From assembly GCA_026545225.1 (NCBI GenBank), contig CM048846.1:39567501-39631500 (forward strand): DNA of 64,000 nucleotides. The letters are read 5' to 3'. The notes beneath the pieces are model-generated. The model was not told the origin of the DNA. It worked only from the letters and a program-made list of their open reading frames with translations, and searched no databases. Origin of the DNA: Cornus controversa (taxonomy: Eukaryota; Streptophyta; Magnoliopsida; Cornales; Cornaceae). The position numbers were made by a program, and so were the translations under genes. Numbering within the stretch: the first letter of the stretch is position 1; every line of letters starts with the position of its first letter. Of the stretch, positions 47,681 through 59,081 are shown one piece after another.

Positions 47681-48787
47681 ACACTGACCTATATGTATGT
47701 ATGTCATTACACTGCATGTCATTTACAACATTCACATGTTCATTCAAACAGTGCATATTTAAAAGGGATGCATTAAATAAATGTCGTACTCAACATTTAA
47801 TCACATAAGTCTAAAGGTACAATTTTTCTCTCTCGGACCTAATCCGACACCGCAATATGATTTGGACCTCTCCGATAGATCATGTGACCTAGGACACCTC
47901 TTACTCATTCGTATGACATGGGCAACTTCGATATTATCATACTCCATTGGAAATATTTTGGTTTGCCCCAAGGTGAGTGGACAACTCCGACAACTCACCT
48001 AAAGTAGATATAAATCCGACTCTAGGCCTTAGCCCCAGTATGATTGGATTACATCGATAGTCATACCTCATTGGACAAGATTGCCCATTTCATAGCATAG
48101 TTAGACAACTCCGACATTCCATGTACGGTCTATTTTCCCCATTTCCTCACATTTCCCCCCCCCTTATATGTATTTTGAACATATAATCCAAACATGTCAT
48201 TTTTGCATCTAAAATGCCCAAGCTAGCAATTTGGGTACCTAGCGTGCATTGCTCACCACAATATCGCATATAATCACATATATATACTCATCCTCTCATA
48301 TATGAATTTTGGACATATAGAATCAAGCATATTAATTTTATGCTTCACAAATGCACAAGCTAGTTAAATAGACACGTAGCATGCATTCCTCACCACATAA
48401 CCACATATAAGCACATATATGTCAAAACTTGTATATTATATACATATGCATACAATCTCCAACTTAGCATATAAATTCATGCTTTACTTAATGCATACAT
48501 TACCACAAGTAATTAGCATGCATTTCATCATTTTATATCACATATGTGTCACAAAACAAGCATATAACCCACTTATGCATAAACTCACAACTTTGCATAC
48601 ATTTGTCCATGCTCATCTAATGCACTCGCTTGTTATATTTGTCTAGCATGCATTCACCCATTCACCTCCACAACCTACAAATAATCACCTATATGTACAA
48701 AACCATGCATACTTTTCACATATGCATACACTTTACTACCTGTTTAAGTATGCTCTCGTATTACACATAATGCACATATATCCACAA

Positions 48788-50793
48788 TGTAACAGCCCGC
48801 TCCACCACATGGTATGATATTGTCTGCTTTAGGCCTAAACCCGTATGATTTTGCTCTTAGATTTTACCCAAAATGCCACATACCATTTGGAGAGAACACA
48901 TTACATATAAGCACATCTCATTTTCCACACCCAGGTGATGTGGGATTGAGTACCCTATAGCCTGCCAGTGTGGTAGCTCATTTAGTGTCTCTCGCACCTG
49001 CCCACATCACACCCGCCCACAAGGGTCACTACTATCCACCTCCCTAGGAGGCCCGACGTCCTCATCAGCACACTTTCGGCTGGGCTCCGACTCTGATACC
49101 ATTTGTAATAGCCCATTCCACTTGATGGTAAGATATTGTCCGCTTTGGGGTTAAGCCCGCATGGTTTTGTCTTGGGTTTTACCCCAAAAGGCCTCATACC
49201 ATTTGGAGAGAACAACATATAAGCACATCCCCTTTTCCACACCTAGGCGATGTGGGATTGACCACCCTGTAGCATGCCAATGTGGTAGCTCATCCAATGT
49301 CTCTCGCACACACCCACATCACACCTGCCCACAAGGGTCACCACAATCCACCCCCTAGGAGGCCTGATGTTCCATCGGCATACTTCCAGCTGGGTCAGGC
49401 TCTAATACCATTTATAATGACCCGCTCCACTACATGGTATGATATTGTCTGCTTTGGGCCAAGCCTGCACGATTTTACTCTTGGGTTTTACCCCAAAAGG
49501 CCTCATACCATTTGGAGAGAACACACTACATATAAACACATCCCCTTCTCCACATCCAGGCAATGTGGGATTGAGCATTCTGTAGCCTGCCAGTGTGGTA
49601 GCTCGCCCAGTGTCTCTCGTACCCACCCACATCACACCCACCCATAAGGGTCTCCACAATCCACCCCCGCTAGGAGGCCTCACGTCCCCATCGGCACACT
49701 TTCGACTAGGTCAGACTCTGATACCATTTGTAACGATCCGCTCCACCACATGGTATGATATAGTCCGCTTTAGGCCAAGCCCGCACTGTTTTGCTCTTGG
49801 GTTTTACCCCAAAAGATCTTATACCATTTGGAGAGAACACACTACATATAAGCACATCCCCTTCTCCACACCCAAGCGATGTGGGATTGAGCATCCTATA
49901 ACCTGACAATATGGTAGCTCGCCTAGTGTCTCTCACACCCGCCCACAAAGGTCACTACAATCCACCCCCTAGGAGGCCCGACGTCCCTGTCGACACACTT
50001 CTGGCTGGGTCAGGCTCTAATACCATTTATAACAGCCCGGTCCACCACATGGTATGATATTGTTCATTTTAGGCCTAAGCCCGCACGGTTTTGCTCTTGG
50101 GTTTTACCCCAAAAGGCCTCATACCTTTTAGAGAGAACACACTATATATAAGCACATCTCCTTCTCCACACCCAGGTGATGTGGGATTGAGTACCTTGTA
50201 GCCTGCCAATGTGGTAGCTTGCCCAGTGTCTCTCGCACCCGCCCACATCACACCTGCCCACAAGGGTCACTAATGTGGGCGGGTACGAGAGACACTAGGT
50301 GAGCTACCACACTTACAGGCTACAGGGTACTCAATCCCACATTACTTGGGTGTGGAAAAAGAGATGTGCTTATATGTAGTGTGTTCTCTCCAAATGGTAT
50401 GAGGACTTTTGGGGTAAAATCCAAGAGCAAAACCGTGCGGGCTTGGCCCAAAACGGACAATATCATACCATATGGTGGAACGGGTTGTTACAAATGGTAT
50501 CAGAGCCTAACCCAACCGGAAGTGTACCGACGCCAACAGGGGTGGATTGTGGTGACCCTTATGGGCGAGTGTGATGTGTGTGGGTGCGAGAGACACTGGG
50601 CGAGTACCACACTGACAAGCTACAAGGTGCTCAATCCCACATCATCTAGGTGTGGAGAAGGGGATGTGCTTATATGTAGTGTGTTCTCTCCAAATGGTAT
50701 GAGGCATTTTGGGGTAAAACCCAAGAGCAAAATCGTGTGGGCTTAAGCCCAAGGGGGACAATATCATACCATCAGGTGGAGTGGGCTGTTACA
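48788..50793. mobile_element. Composite cluster of TRIM-like LTRs in tandem and inverted orientation
   Basis: Seven copies of a ~220-224-bp LTR. Five are in minus orientation (48788-49011, 49104-49323, 49413-49636, 49729-49944 with a small deletion, 50028-50252) and two in plus orientation (50273-50492, 50570-50793). Ends are TGTGATGTGGGC...GGGCTGTTACA. Between adjacent copies lies a ~77-92-bp internal segment that starts with the initiator tRNA-Met primer site (TGGTATCAGAGC) two bases after the LTR and contains GGGGGTGGATTG. There is no coding sequence, as in TRIM elements; the conserved 5S-like block of Cassandra is absent. A 5-bp repeat CACAA (48783-48787, 50794-50798) flanks the whole cluster. 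Confidence 0.87.
50495..50506 (+). promoter_or_regulatory. Primer binding site (initiator tRNA-Met) of the TRIM-like unit
   Basis: TGGTATCAGAGC sits two bases after the LTR end at 50492. It matches the 3' end complement of plant initiator tRNA-Met. Degraded copies follow each minus-oriented LTR. Confidence 0.85.
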
Positions 50794-51602
50794 CACAATG
50801 CATCACACAGATCATTATATGAATCTATCTAGCATGTAAATAACATAAGAGAAGAGGGATACCCAAATTTTCAGCCCCTCACCCATCTCCCTCACATGAG
50901 TTGCCAACTCCTCCCTAATTCTACACAAATCCTAGAATCGACAACTAAGAGAGAAGGAGAACCCCTACCTTGAAAGTGAAGGCTGTCCAAGCACTTCTCA
51001 AGATTTCTAGCGATATACATCTCACCGAAAGTTAAGTTTGTTCGGTTAAAACCGAAGCCCTTGTCGCCTTCTACGAGCTGTCCTCCTCTGACAACTCACG
51101 AATCTTGCCCAAATGCCTCCAAAATGTAAAGAGAAGAAGAGGGAATATGAGAGAGAGAGGAGGGTTTGGCCGGCTACTGGGACATAAGAGATATGAAATA
51201 TCTCTGCATATACAGCTATTGAAAGTTTCATGGCCGTAAAATGACCAAAATGCCCTCGAGCCACTTAACGTATCTTCCCGAGCTCCGTTTTCGATTTCGA
51301 AAGTTCCTACGAACTCAAAATCACTTTCTTAACTCTCTAAACATTTCATCCAAGCCAAAATCAAAAACAATTATTTTCTAAATTTTTTTCAGATTTTTGG
51401 ACCCACCCGGACCGCATCCCGAACTCCCGTTTGACCAAAAAGTCAAACTTCTCCAAACATTCTGAAAACTTCCAAAAACCTTATAACATGTTTCCAAACA
51501 TGTTTCCTACTCTCAAAACATCGATAGCATCCTTTAAAATGCATCTATGGTGAAGAATGATGAAAATCGAAAATTCGGTCAAATTTGGTTCCGGTCGTTA
51601 CA

Positions 51603-53667
51603 TATTTAGCTTAAAATAATAATTTATTTAACAAACGATATAACTATTAATGAACTATGAAGGATAAAAAAATAATTTTTTTAACTAACTATCTAACTAA
51701 TAATGTACTATTTAGTTTAAATAACAATTTATTTAACAGATTATATAATTAATAATAAACTATGTATCATAAATAATAATTTATTATGAATTAAAAACTA
51801 TTTAACATAAATAATAAGTAATTAATTGACAATGTAACTAATAATAAAACCTAAATTCTAAACCCCAAACCCCAAATCTCCAAACTCCAAACCCCGAAAC
51901 CCCAAACTATGTGGCATAAATAATAATTATATAACAAACTATTTAAATAATAATAAACTATATTGCATAAATAATAATTTATTTAACAAACTATATAACC
52001 AATAATAAACTATGTAATATAAATAATAACTTATTCAACAAATATCTAATAAAAAATAAATTATGTAGGAATAATAATAATTTAATTAACAAACTACGTA
52101 ACAAATAATAAACTATGTAACATAAATAATAATTTATTCAATAAATATCTAATAAATTATGTAGCATAAATAATAATTTATTTAACAAATTACATAAGTA
52201 TTAATGAAGTATGAAGCATAAATAATAAATTATTTAACCAACTATCTAACTAATAGAACCATGTAGCTTTAATAATAATTTATTTAATAAATTATATAAT
52301 TAATAATAAACTATGTAGCATAAATAATAATTTATTATGAATTAAAAACAAACTAAACTAAAGCCGAACTTTAAACTCCAAATCTAAAACCACAAACTTA
52401 GAACCCGAAATACAAAAACCCGAATCACCAAATCACAATCAAAATATGTAATTAACAGACAATGTAACTAATAATAAATTATGAAACATAAATAATAATT
52501 TATAAAATAAATGTCTGATAAACTATGTAGCATAAATAATAAATTATTTCAGAAACTATTTAACTAACAATGAACTATGTAGCTTAAAAAATAATTTATT
52601 TAACAAACTATATAATTATAATAAAATATGTAGCATAAATAATAATTTATTGTGAATTAAAAACTATTTAACATAAATAAAAAACTAAACTAAAGCCGAA
52701 CCAGAAACCTCTAATCCGAAACCTCAAACCTAGAACCCAAAACAACCTATAACCCGAAACTTGAATCCCCAAACCCCAGACAAACTATGTAACGTAAACA
52801 ATAATTTATTTAATAGACTATATAACTAATAATGAACTATGAAACATAAATATTAAATTACTTAACTAACTATATAACTAATAATGAACTACGTAGCATA
52901 AATAACAATTTATTTAACAAACTATATAATTAATAATAAACTATGTAGCATAAATAATAATATTTTATGAACTAAAAACTATTTAACATAAATAATAAAG
53001 TAAACTAAAGCCGAACCGGAACCCCGAATCCGAAGCCCCAAACCTAAAACCCGAAACACGAAAACTCGAATACCAAAACTCTAAACAAACTATGTAATTA
53101 AAAGACTATGTAACTAATAATAAATTTTAAATCCAAAACCACAAACCCCGAATCCCAAAACTCCAAACACTGAAACCCCAATCCCTAAACCCTATGCAGC
53201 ATAAATAATAATATATTATTAAATACAAATTATATAGCATTAATAATAATTTATAATAAATTAAAAACTATTTAATATAAATAATAAACCAAACAAAAGC
53301 CGAACCGGACCCCGAATCCGAAACCCCAAACCTAAAACCCAAATCCCCAAACCCAAACAAACTATGTAATTAAAAGACTATCTAACTAATAATAAATCCT
53401 AAACCCCAAATTCCCAAACTCCAAACCCCGAAATCCCAATCATTAACCCCTATGCAGCATAAATAATAATATATTATTAAATACAAACAATGTATCGTAA
53501 ATAATAATTTATTAAACAAACAATGTAGCATAACTAATAATTTATATAACAAACTATTTAAATAATTATAAACTATGTTACAAAAATAATAATTTATTTA
53601 ACAAATTATGTAACTAATAATAAAATATGCACCATAAACAATAACTTATTTAACAAACATCTAATTA
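51603..53667. repeat. 2-kb AT-rich tandem repeat with interspersed CCNAAAC-rich blocks
   Basis: Units of roughly 50-60 bp built on AACAAACTATATAACTAATA and AACTATGTAGCATAAATAAT, with ATAATTTATT, recur throughout. A second, C-rich block (GCCGAACCGGAACCCCGAAT, CCAAACCTAAAACCCGAAAC) recurs about every 300 bp near 52360, 52690, 52995 and 53295. Some pieces (CCCTAAACCCT near 53185) resemble the plant telomere repeat but are not a telomere array. No gene. Confidence 0.88.
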
Positions 53668-56600
53668 TTTATCAACTATAACCCACACGGCATCATGTCC
53701 CCTTTGTGACCTCGGAAGTCCTGTCACGAATTCCATGGCGATATGCTCCCATTTTCATTCTGCCACTGGAAATGGTTGTAACAAACCAGCCGGTCTTTGA
53801 TGTTCATTTTTCACTCGTTGGCATGTAAGACACTTAGCCACATATTCAACCACATCCTTTTTCATTCCTTTCCACCAATACTGTCGCCTTAGGTTGTGAT
53901 ATATTTTCATCCCACTGGGATGTACTACAAGCCTAGAACTGTGGAATACCCTGCCTACATAGAATTGGTACATACCTTTTTCCTTTTGAACCATAAACTC
54001 CCATCCTTATGTAAAGACCAACCTTCCACAACCTCACCACCAGAAATCCAAGTGTGAATAGCCTTTATCTCCTCATCTTGCCCTTGTGCCTCAATTACTT
54101 TATTAACCAAAGTCGGTTGAGCAACAAGACTAAACAAGGTAGTCGGTTCACTATCCTCACTGAAGTACAAGCCCAACTCTGCAATGTTTTCCATCATCTT
54201 CCACTCTTGAATGGTAATGCTAGCCAACATTCCATGAGACTTTCTACTTAAGGCATCTGCTACGACATTGGCTTTTCCCAGGTGATACTGAAGATCAAAA
54301 TTATAATCCTCCATGTACTCTACCATCTCCGTTGCCTAGAGTTCAAATCCTCTTGTGTGAAGAGATATTTGAGACTTTTGTAATCGAAAAATACTTCAAA
54401 TTTCTCCCCGTACAAGTAATGTCTCAACCCCTTCAATGCAAAGATAACCGCCATTTATTCCAAGTCAGGAGTAAGGTAGTTTTACTCATGAGTCTTTAAT
54501 TGATGTGACCCATAAGTAACAACTCTTCCCATTTGTATTAACACGCAACCCAATCCGTCACGTGAAGCATCACAATATATAACATATCCCAACCCACATT
54601 CTGAAATTACTAAAACTAGAGCAGTAGTTAATCTCTTTGTCAATTCCTGAAAAGCAAGCTCACAAACTTCATTCCATGCAAATTTAACTCTCTTACGTGT
54701 GAGTCTAGTTATAGGTGCCGCTAACCATGAGAAATCCTCCACAAATCTTCAGTAATAGCCAGCTAACCCCAAGAAACTCTGGCTTTTAAACACATTCTTC
54801 AGACGTTCACAATCCAATATGATCTATATCTTGGAAGGATCAACGAAAACTCCCCCTCCCGAAACCACATGTCCGAGAAACTTCACTTCCTATAGCCAAA
54901 ACTCACACTTCTCATATTTGGCATACAACCAATTTTCCTTTAGAATTTGTAACACCGTTCTCAAATGATTCTCATGTTCCTCCCTTGATGAAGAATACAC
55001 AAGAATATCATCCACGAACACTACTACATAGTCGTGAAGAAATGCACTAAACACCCGATTCATTAAGTCCATAAATGCTACTGGTATATTTGTTAAATCG
55101 AAAGGCATCACAAGGAATTCATAATGACCATACCGTGTTCAAAAAGCTGTTTTAGAAGCTTTTTCTTCCTTGACTCTCAATTGATAGTACCCCGACCTCA
55201 AGTCAATCTTGAGAAACACTTAGCTCCTTTAAGTTGATCAAACAAATCGTCTATCCTTGGCAAATGATATTTGTTCTTGATCGTTGCACAGTTTAGCTTC
55301 CGGTAGTCAATATACAACAGTAGTGACCCATCCTTTTTCTTAGCAAAAAGGACCAGTGCTCCCCAAGGTGATACGCTAGGACGTATGAAACCTTTCGCCC
55401 TTAGGTCCTTTAATTACTCCTTTAACTCCTTTAATTCTGTCGGTGCCATATCAGGTATGACGTCAATGGCAAACTTCACCTCTCACCTAGGAAGTAATTT
55501 TGTCAACTTTTTCAGAAATACATCCTCAAAGTCACGAACTACTTCGGGAAAGATCCCAAAGTGTCCTCCTCCTTCCTCGGTCACAAGGCTAGCTAGGAAA
55601 AAGCCATAACCATCTTGGCCCCATAGTCTATAAAGAGATAAAGAATGAAATCCACTTCGTTCTCCCACGAAGCAAAAACAATCTCCTTCGGGTGTACACA
55701 CTGATACCCTTCCTTAGTAGCAATCTATATTGGCTCTAAATGAAGACAAGTAGTCCATTCCGAGAATGACATCAACTCTCGTCATCTCTATGAGCACAAA
55801 ATCAAACACCAACCGTCAATTTGCTATCTCTATCTCATATGCCCGACACACCATATTCAGAGTCACGCTACCCCCAACTGGCGTATCAATGCACATGGTT
55901 TTATCTAAGGTTGACATTTCTAACCCCAATGCAAAAGCAAATGCAGTTGATATAAATAAATTTGATGCACCCGAATCAATTAAAACTCTAGCCCACAAGT
56001 TAGATACAAGAAAGATACCTCGCACTACCGAAGAACCCGTTGAAGTCTCAATTGGAGTAATAGTATAGGCACGAACTTGTATGCCCTGTCTTGCCTGACC
56101 ACTCCCCTGATGACCAGACTGCTGTGTAGAGGCAGTAGGAGTCGCTCCCCTCCCTGGTTGTAAACTCCGAATAGACTGTATAGGCTGTGGTAATTAAGGG
56201 ACTCTGAAACCTGACTGCACTCCAGAAGCCTATGAATATTACTACTATGACCCCACTGCACCATAAGAACCACTCCCCTTCTAAGGGAATCTTTCACCAC
56301 ATGACCCACCTGTCCACACCTATAGTATTTTCTCGCATTTCCCTCAGGTGTAGGTTACAATTGTGGGCATTCTGATTTATAATGACCCATCTGTTGACAT
56401 TAATAACACTTCACCCTGTCCTGAAATGATCCAATAGGAATAGACACCGTAGAGAATGGTTGTGTTTGTTGTGGTCATCTAGGGAAAGAACTACTTCCTT
56501 TATGCTTCTTCTTTGGATTGTTCTCCAGATGAGGACCCACATTCTGAGATTGATTTCTCAAGTTTCGTAACCTCTTAATATCATTGTCATCTACCTCACC

Positions 56601-57208
56601 ACCTCCGCATAGCTTGGCAAATCCAAAATAGTAACTTTGGCCCTTAACTCAAACCGAAGCCCTTTCCGGTGCAAATCGAGATAAGGCTGTAAACTTATTT
56701 TCATACTCCATTACACTCATCCCCCTATGAATCAAGTGTATGAATTCATCTTGTAGAGCTTCTTTCACTGTGTCCGAAAAATACTTCTCTAGAAACAACC
56801 TCCTGAATGTTTCCCACTCCATATTCCCTACTTCATATGTATGAGTCATGGATTTCCACCATAAATCCGCTGCCCCCGTAAACTAGATAGGAATCATTGA
56901 CATCCTCAAATCCTCTTTATTTATCCTAAGCACATCAAATGCTTTGGACATTTGTTCCAACCAATCCTCCACCGCTATAGGATCTGATTTCCCATTGATC
57001 ATAGGAGGACTCATTTTCTTGAACATCTCAAGAGCCTTTAGTGCCCTATTTTCACCTCTCTAACCTTGATTATGTGACCTTCATTGGCAGTCCGAACCAA
57101 CAATTAGATGGCAGCAGTCATCTCTCTGACCAACTGCATTCCTTCAATCAATGGTGGTGGTGGTAGAGCTGGATTCACACCCCTACCACGTCCTCTTCTC
57201 GGTGGCAT
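53668..57208 (-). pseudogene. Ty3/gypsy gag-pol polyprotein, decayed and truncated
   Basis: Minus-strand order gag, protease, RT, RNase H, integrase. Gag starts at ATG 57208 (MPPRRGRGRGVNPALPPPPL) with EWETFRRLFLEKYF further on. A zinc-knuckle remnant (CQQMGHYKSEC) lies near 56358-56410. The protease has LIDSGASNLFIS (55816-56025). RT shows [13 protein letters not shown] (54890-55111; VDD for the catalytic YxDD-type motif). RNase H shows YCDASRDGLGCVL (54482-54742) and KANVVADALSRKSHG. Integrase keeps its zinc-binding part (HPSGMKIYHNLRRQYWWKGM, CLTCQRVKNEHQ) and stops after VWVIVDK at about 53668, where AT-rich repeat takes over, so most of the catalytic core and any chromodomain are missing. 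Many stops and frameshifts. The domain order and gag style suggest a chromovirus, perhaps the Tekay/Del group. Confidence 0.93.
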
Positions 57209-57502
57209 GATTCTAATAAATATTTCCAATCAAAGATTAATCACATGCATATGTCAATTAATCAATGCTACTCATTTTATAGAATCATGTCATTGCACTC
57301 AACGTAATTTAAAACACACAACACGTAAGAGTCGCCCAAACCCAACACTTACCCCACACGTTTTTAAGCATTTCAACCTAATATCGACATTAGTCCATAG
57401 GTATTCCAAACCTAGTGGCTTCGACAACTATATGTCAACACACAATTTCACCTATCACTTGATCGGACCCTCACTATTCATCTTTAGGTTTTCGAACTTA
57501 AT

Positions 57503-57514
57503 GTTTCGATACCA
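57503..57514 (-). promoter_or_regulatory. Degenerate primer binding site of the gypsy element
   Basis: TGGTATCGAAAC on the minus strand lies three bases after the LTR end (TGACA at 57518). It resembles the initiator tRNA-Met site TGGTATCAGAGC with several changes. Confidence 0.6.
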
Positions 57515-57517
57515 TGT

Positions 57518-58243
57518 TGTCACGCCCCAATTTCCAACATTCGATTAAGAGCGAGAGAAATGAGGATGAATAGTGAAACCCAACCTATTTACATCCACAA
57601 ATCACTCATGTCCATAACTTAACTTCTTAGGTGTTTTGAATCTTAACTTAAATCTTATGCCAATGAAAAGAGACTTCAAAAATAATCAATTTGAAAAAAA
57701 GAATCTTAAATTTTGAATTGAAACGAATAAGATATGTCTGCTTGAAGTTGGGCAAAAATTTGGTCAAGGTCTGCTGTAAAAGCGATTGAGCGTCGTAAAA
57801 AAAAAGAGATCGAGCACATTCAATCGAGAAGGTATTCTGGGACTTTTTTTAAGGGTGATCGAGTGCCGTAAAAAATGATCGAGCATTATTAATGCTAAGG
57901 CTAAAATCCTGCTACCCAAACTTAGCCAATTTTCACCCTGACTTCTCAAATCTTATTATCTCTCAATTCGTAAGTCCGTTTGATCCGAAATTTGACATGG
58001 ATCATCATCAATATTTCTAGATTCCAACCCAATTTTGAATCAACTAAACTTCTCAACCACCACTCAAGTTATACTCCATTCAATGGTGTAGGCCAGATTA
58101 TGAACTTTTGTACAAAAACATGCATAACTCATTCAATTTAGATCCAAACGAGGTTCATGACCTATCAATTTAAAGCTAAGACAATCCTCCTTCCATATAT
58201 TTCAAGTATATATGAAAACTTATCATCCAAAAACACTCATAGC

Positions 58244-58246
<3 letters not shown>
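57518..58246 (-). mobile_element. 5' LTR (partial) of the gypsy element
   Basis: Its minus-strand 3' end is GGGGCGTGACA at 57518, followed by the primer site and, after a leader of about 290 bp, by the gag start. It contains short repeats of GATCGAGC-type words (57785-57895). The 5' end is not clear; homology is lost at a TA microsatellite (58247-58279), beyond which pararetrovirus-like sequence begins, so the LTR is probably truncated. Confidence 0.65.

Positions 58247-58279
<33 letters not shown>
58247..58279. repeat. (TA)n microsatellite at an element junction
   Basis: Pure TA repeat exactly between the gypsy LTR and the caulimovirid relic. Confidence 0.9.
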
Positions 58280-58283
<4 letters not shown>

Positions 58284-59081
58284 TTAAATCAAACTTGGAA
58301 AAGACCACTGCTTTACTAGGTCTATTAATAAGGTCTCTTTTGTTTGGAATGGGATAGCGAATCCATTCTAAAACTGTATTAAGAGGTTTATAATTAACAA
58401 TGAGCCTGGGGACTCCTCTTTCTAACTCAGCTTACTTTTCAACATAGAAAACAGAGCATGACCAGGGAGATTTACTTTTTCTAATAATATTTTTGGCAAG
58501 AAGATTGTTAATTTCTTCTTTGCATACTTTAAGCAATTCAGGATTCATTTGAATGGGCCTAGCTTTTGTGGGGATAAATTTCTCATTAAATGACTGGATG
58601 TAAGGTAGGCTGACAATATATTATTTCCTATACCAAAGCGCATTAGGGAATAAGGAGCAAATTTCAACTTCAAGTTTTTTCTGAAAGGTTTTGACTGTTT
58701 ATTGAAAACTTTCAATACTTAATTGATTTTCAATTTTTTTGTAAATGACTTCTTCCTGTAAGGATTTCAAATGTTGTTGTTTAATAGTGAGTAAATTTAA
58801 GGATTTGGAAACAGATGAATCAAAGAGTGATTTTAACTCTTTAGGTTCTGATTTTTTAAGAAAGTTAAATGTGACAGTTTGACCAAAAGGTTTAGTGGTG
58901 AGACCATTATTATCTGTTGTAAATGGATACAATAAATAAATAAATGGTACTCCCAAAATAACCTTATCAATCATATTTTTAACTAAGACAAACGATGTCT
59001 TAAAACATACATTGTCTTGACAAACATGGACTTTAGGTAATTTATATTTGATTTCCATTTTACTATCATTAGCAGAGCTTA
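58284..59081 (-). pseudogene. Endogenous caulimovirid (pararetrovirus) polyprotein fragment: protease to RT
   Basis: Minus-strand frames carry a protease-like region (about 58699-59080; VILGVPFIYLLYPF) followed by the start of a reverse transcriptase (about 58284-58640; ARPIQMNPELLKVC, IIRKSKSPWSCSVFYV, GVPRLIVNYKPLN, WIRYPIPNKRDLINR, FSKFDLK). The KSPWSC and RYPIPNK motifs are typical of plant pararetroviruses related to petuviruses. Stops and frame changes are present, the copy ends before the RT catalytic motif, and both sides are cut (TA repeat on the left, LTR on the right). It is an inert genomic relic. The apparent ORF start at 59163 lies in the LTR and is not the native start. Confidence 0.82.

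Larger units (their letters stand above)
47681..51602 (-). mobile_element. LTR-like sequence of a gypsy-type retrotransposon, interrupted by a TRIM cluster
   Basis: On the minus strand it starts TGTAACGACCGG at 51602, a typical plant gypsy LTR start, and includes GA-rich and CTTCCC-type leader sequence near 50940-51180. The left limit merges with the satellite edge at 47681, so the 3' end of the LTR is uncertain. Without the insert at 48788-50793 it would be about 1.9 kb. No PPT or PBS is clear next to it. Assignment is by overall character, not by a paired LTR. Confidence 0.5.

Noticed and set aside
48982..50746. Several 60-126-codon frames sharing SVFSPNGMRPFGVKPK
   Set aside because: Repeat translation of the TRIM-like LTR; the motif occurs once per LTR copy and is not a gene family.
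48788..50793. Cassandra TRIM with 5S rRNA in its LTR
   Set aside because: The conserved 5S-like internal promoter block was looked for and not seen.
53150..53200. Interstitial telomere array
   Set aside because: Only isolated CCCTAAA-like words amid degenerate CCNAAAC text; no run of exact telomere repeats.
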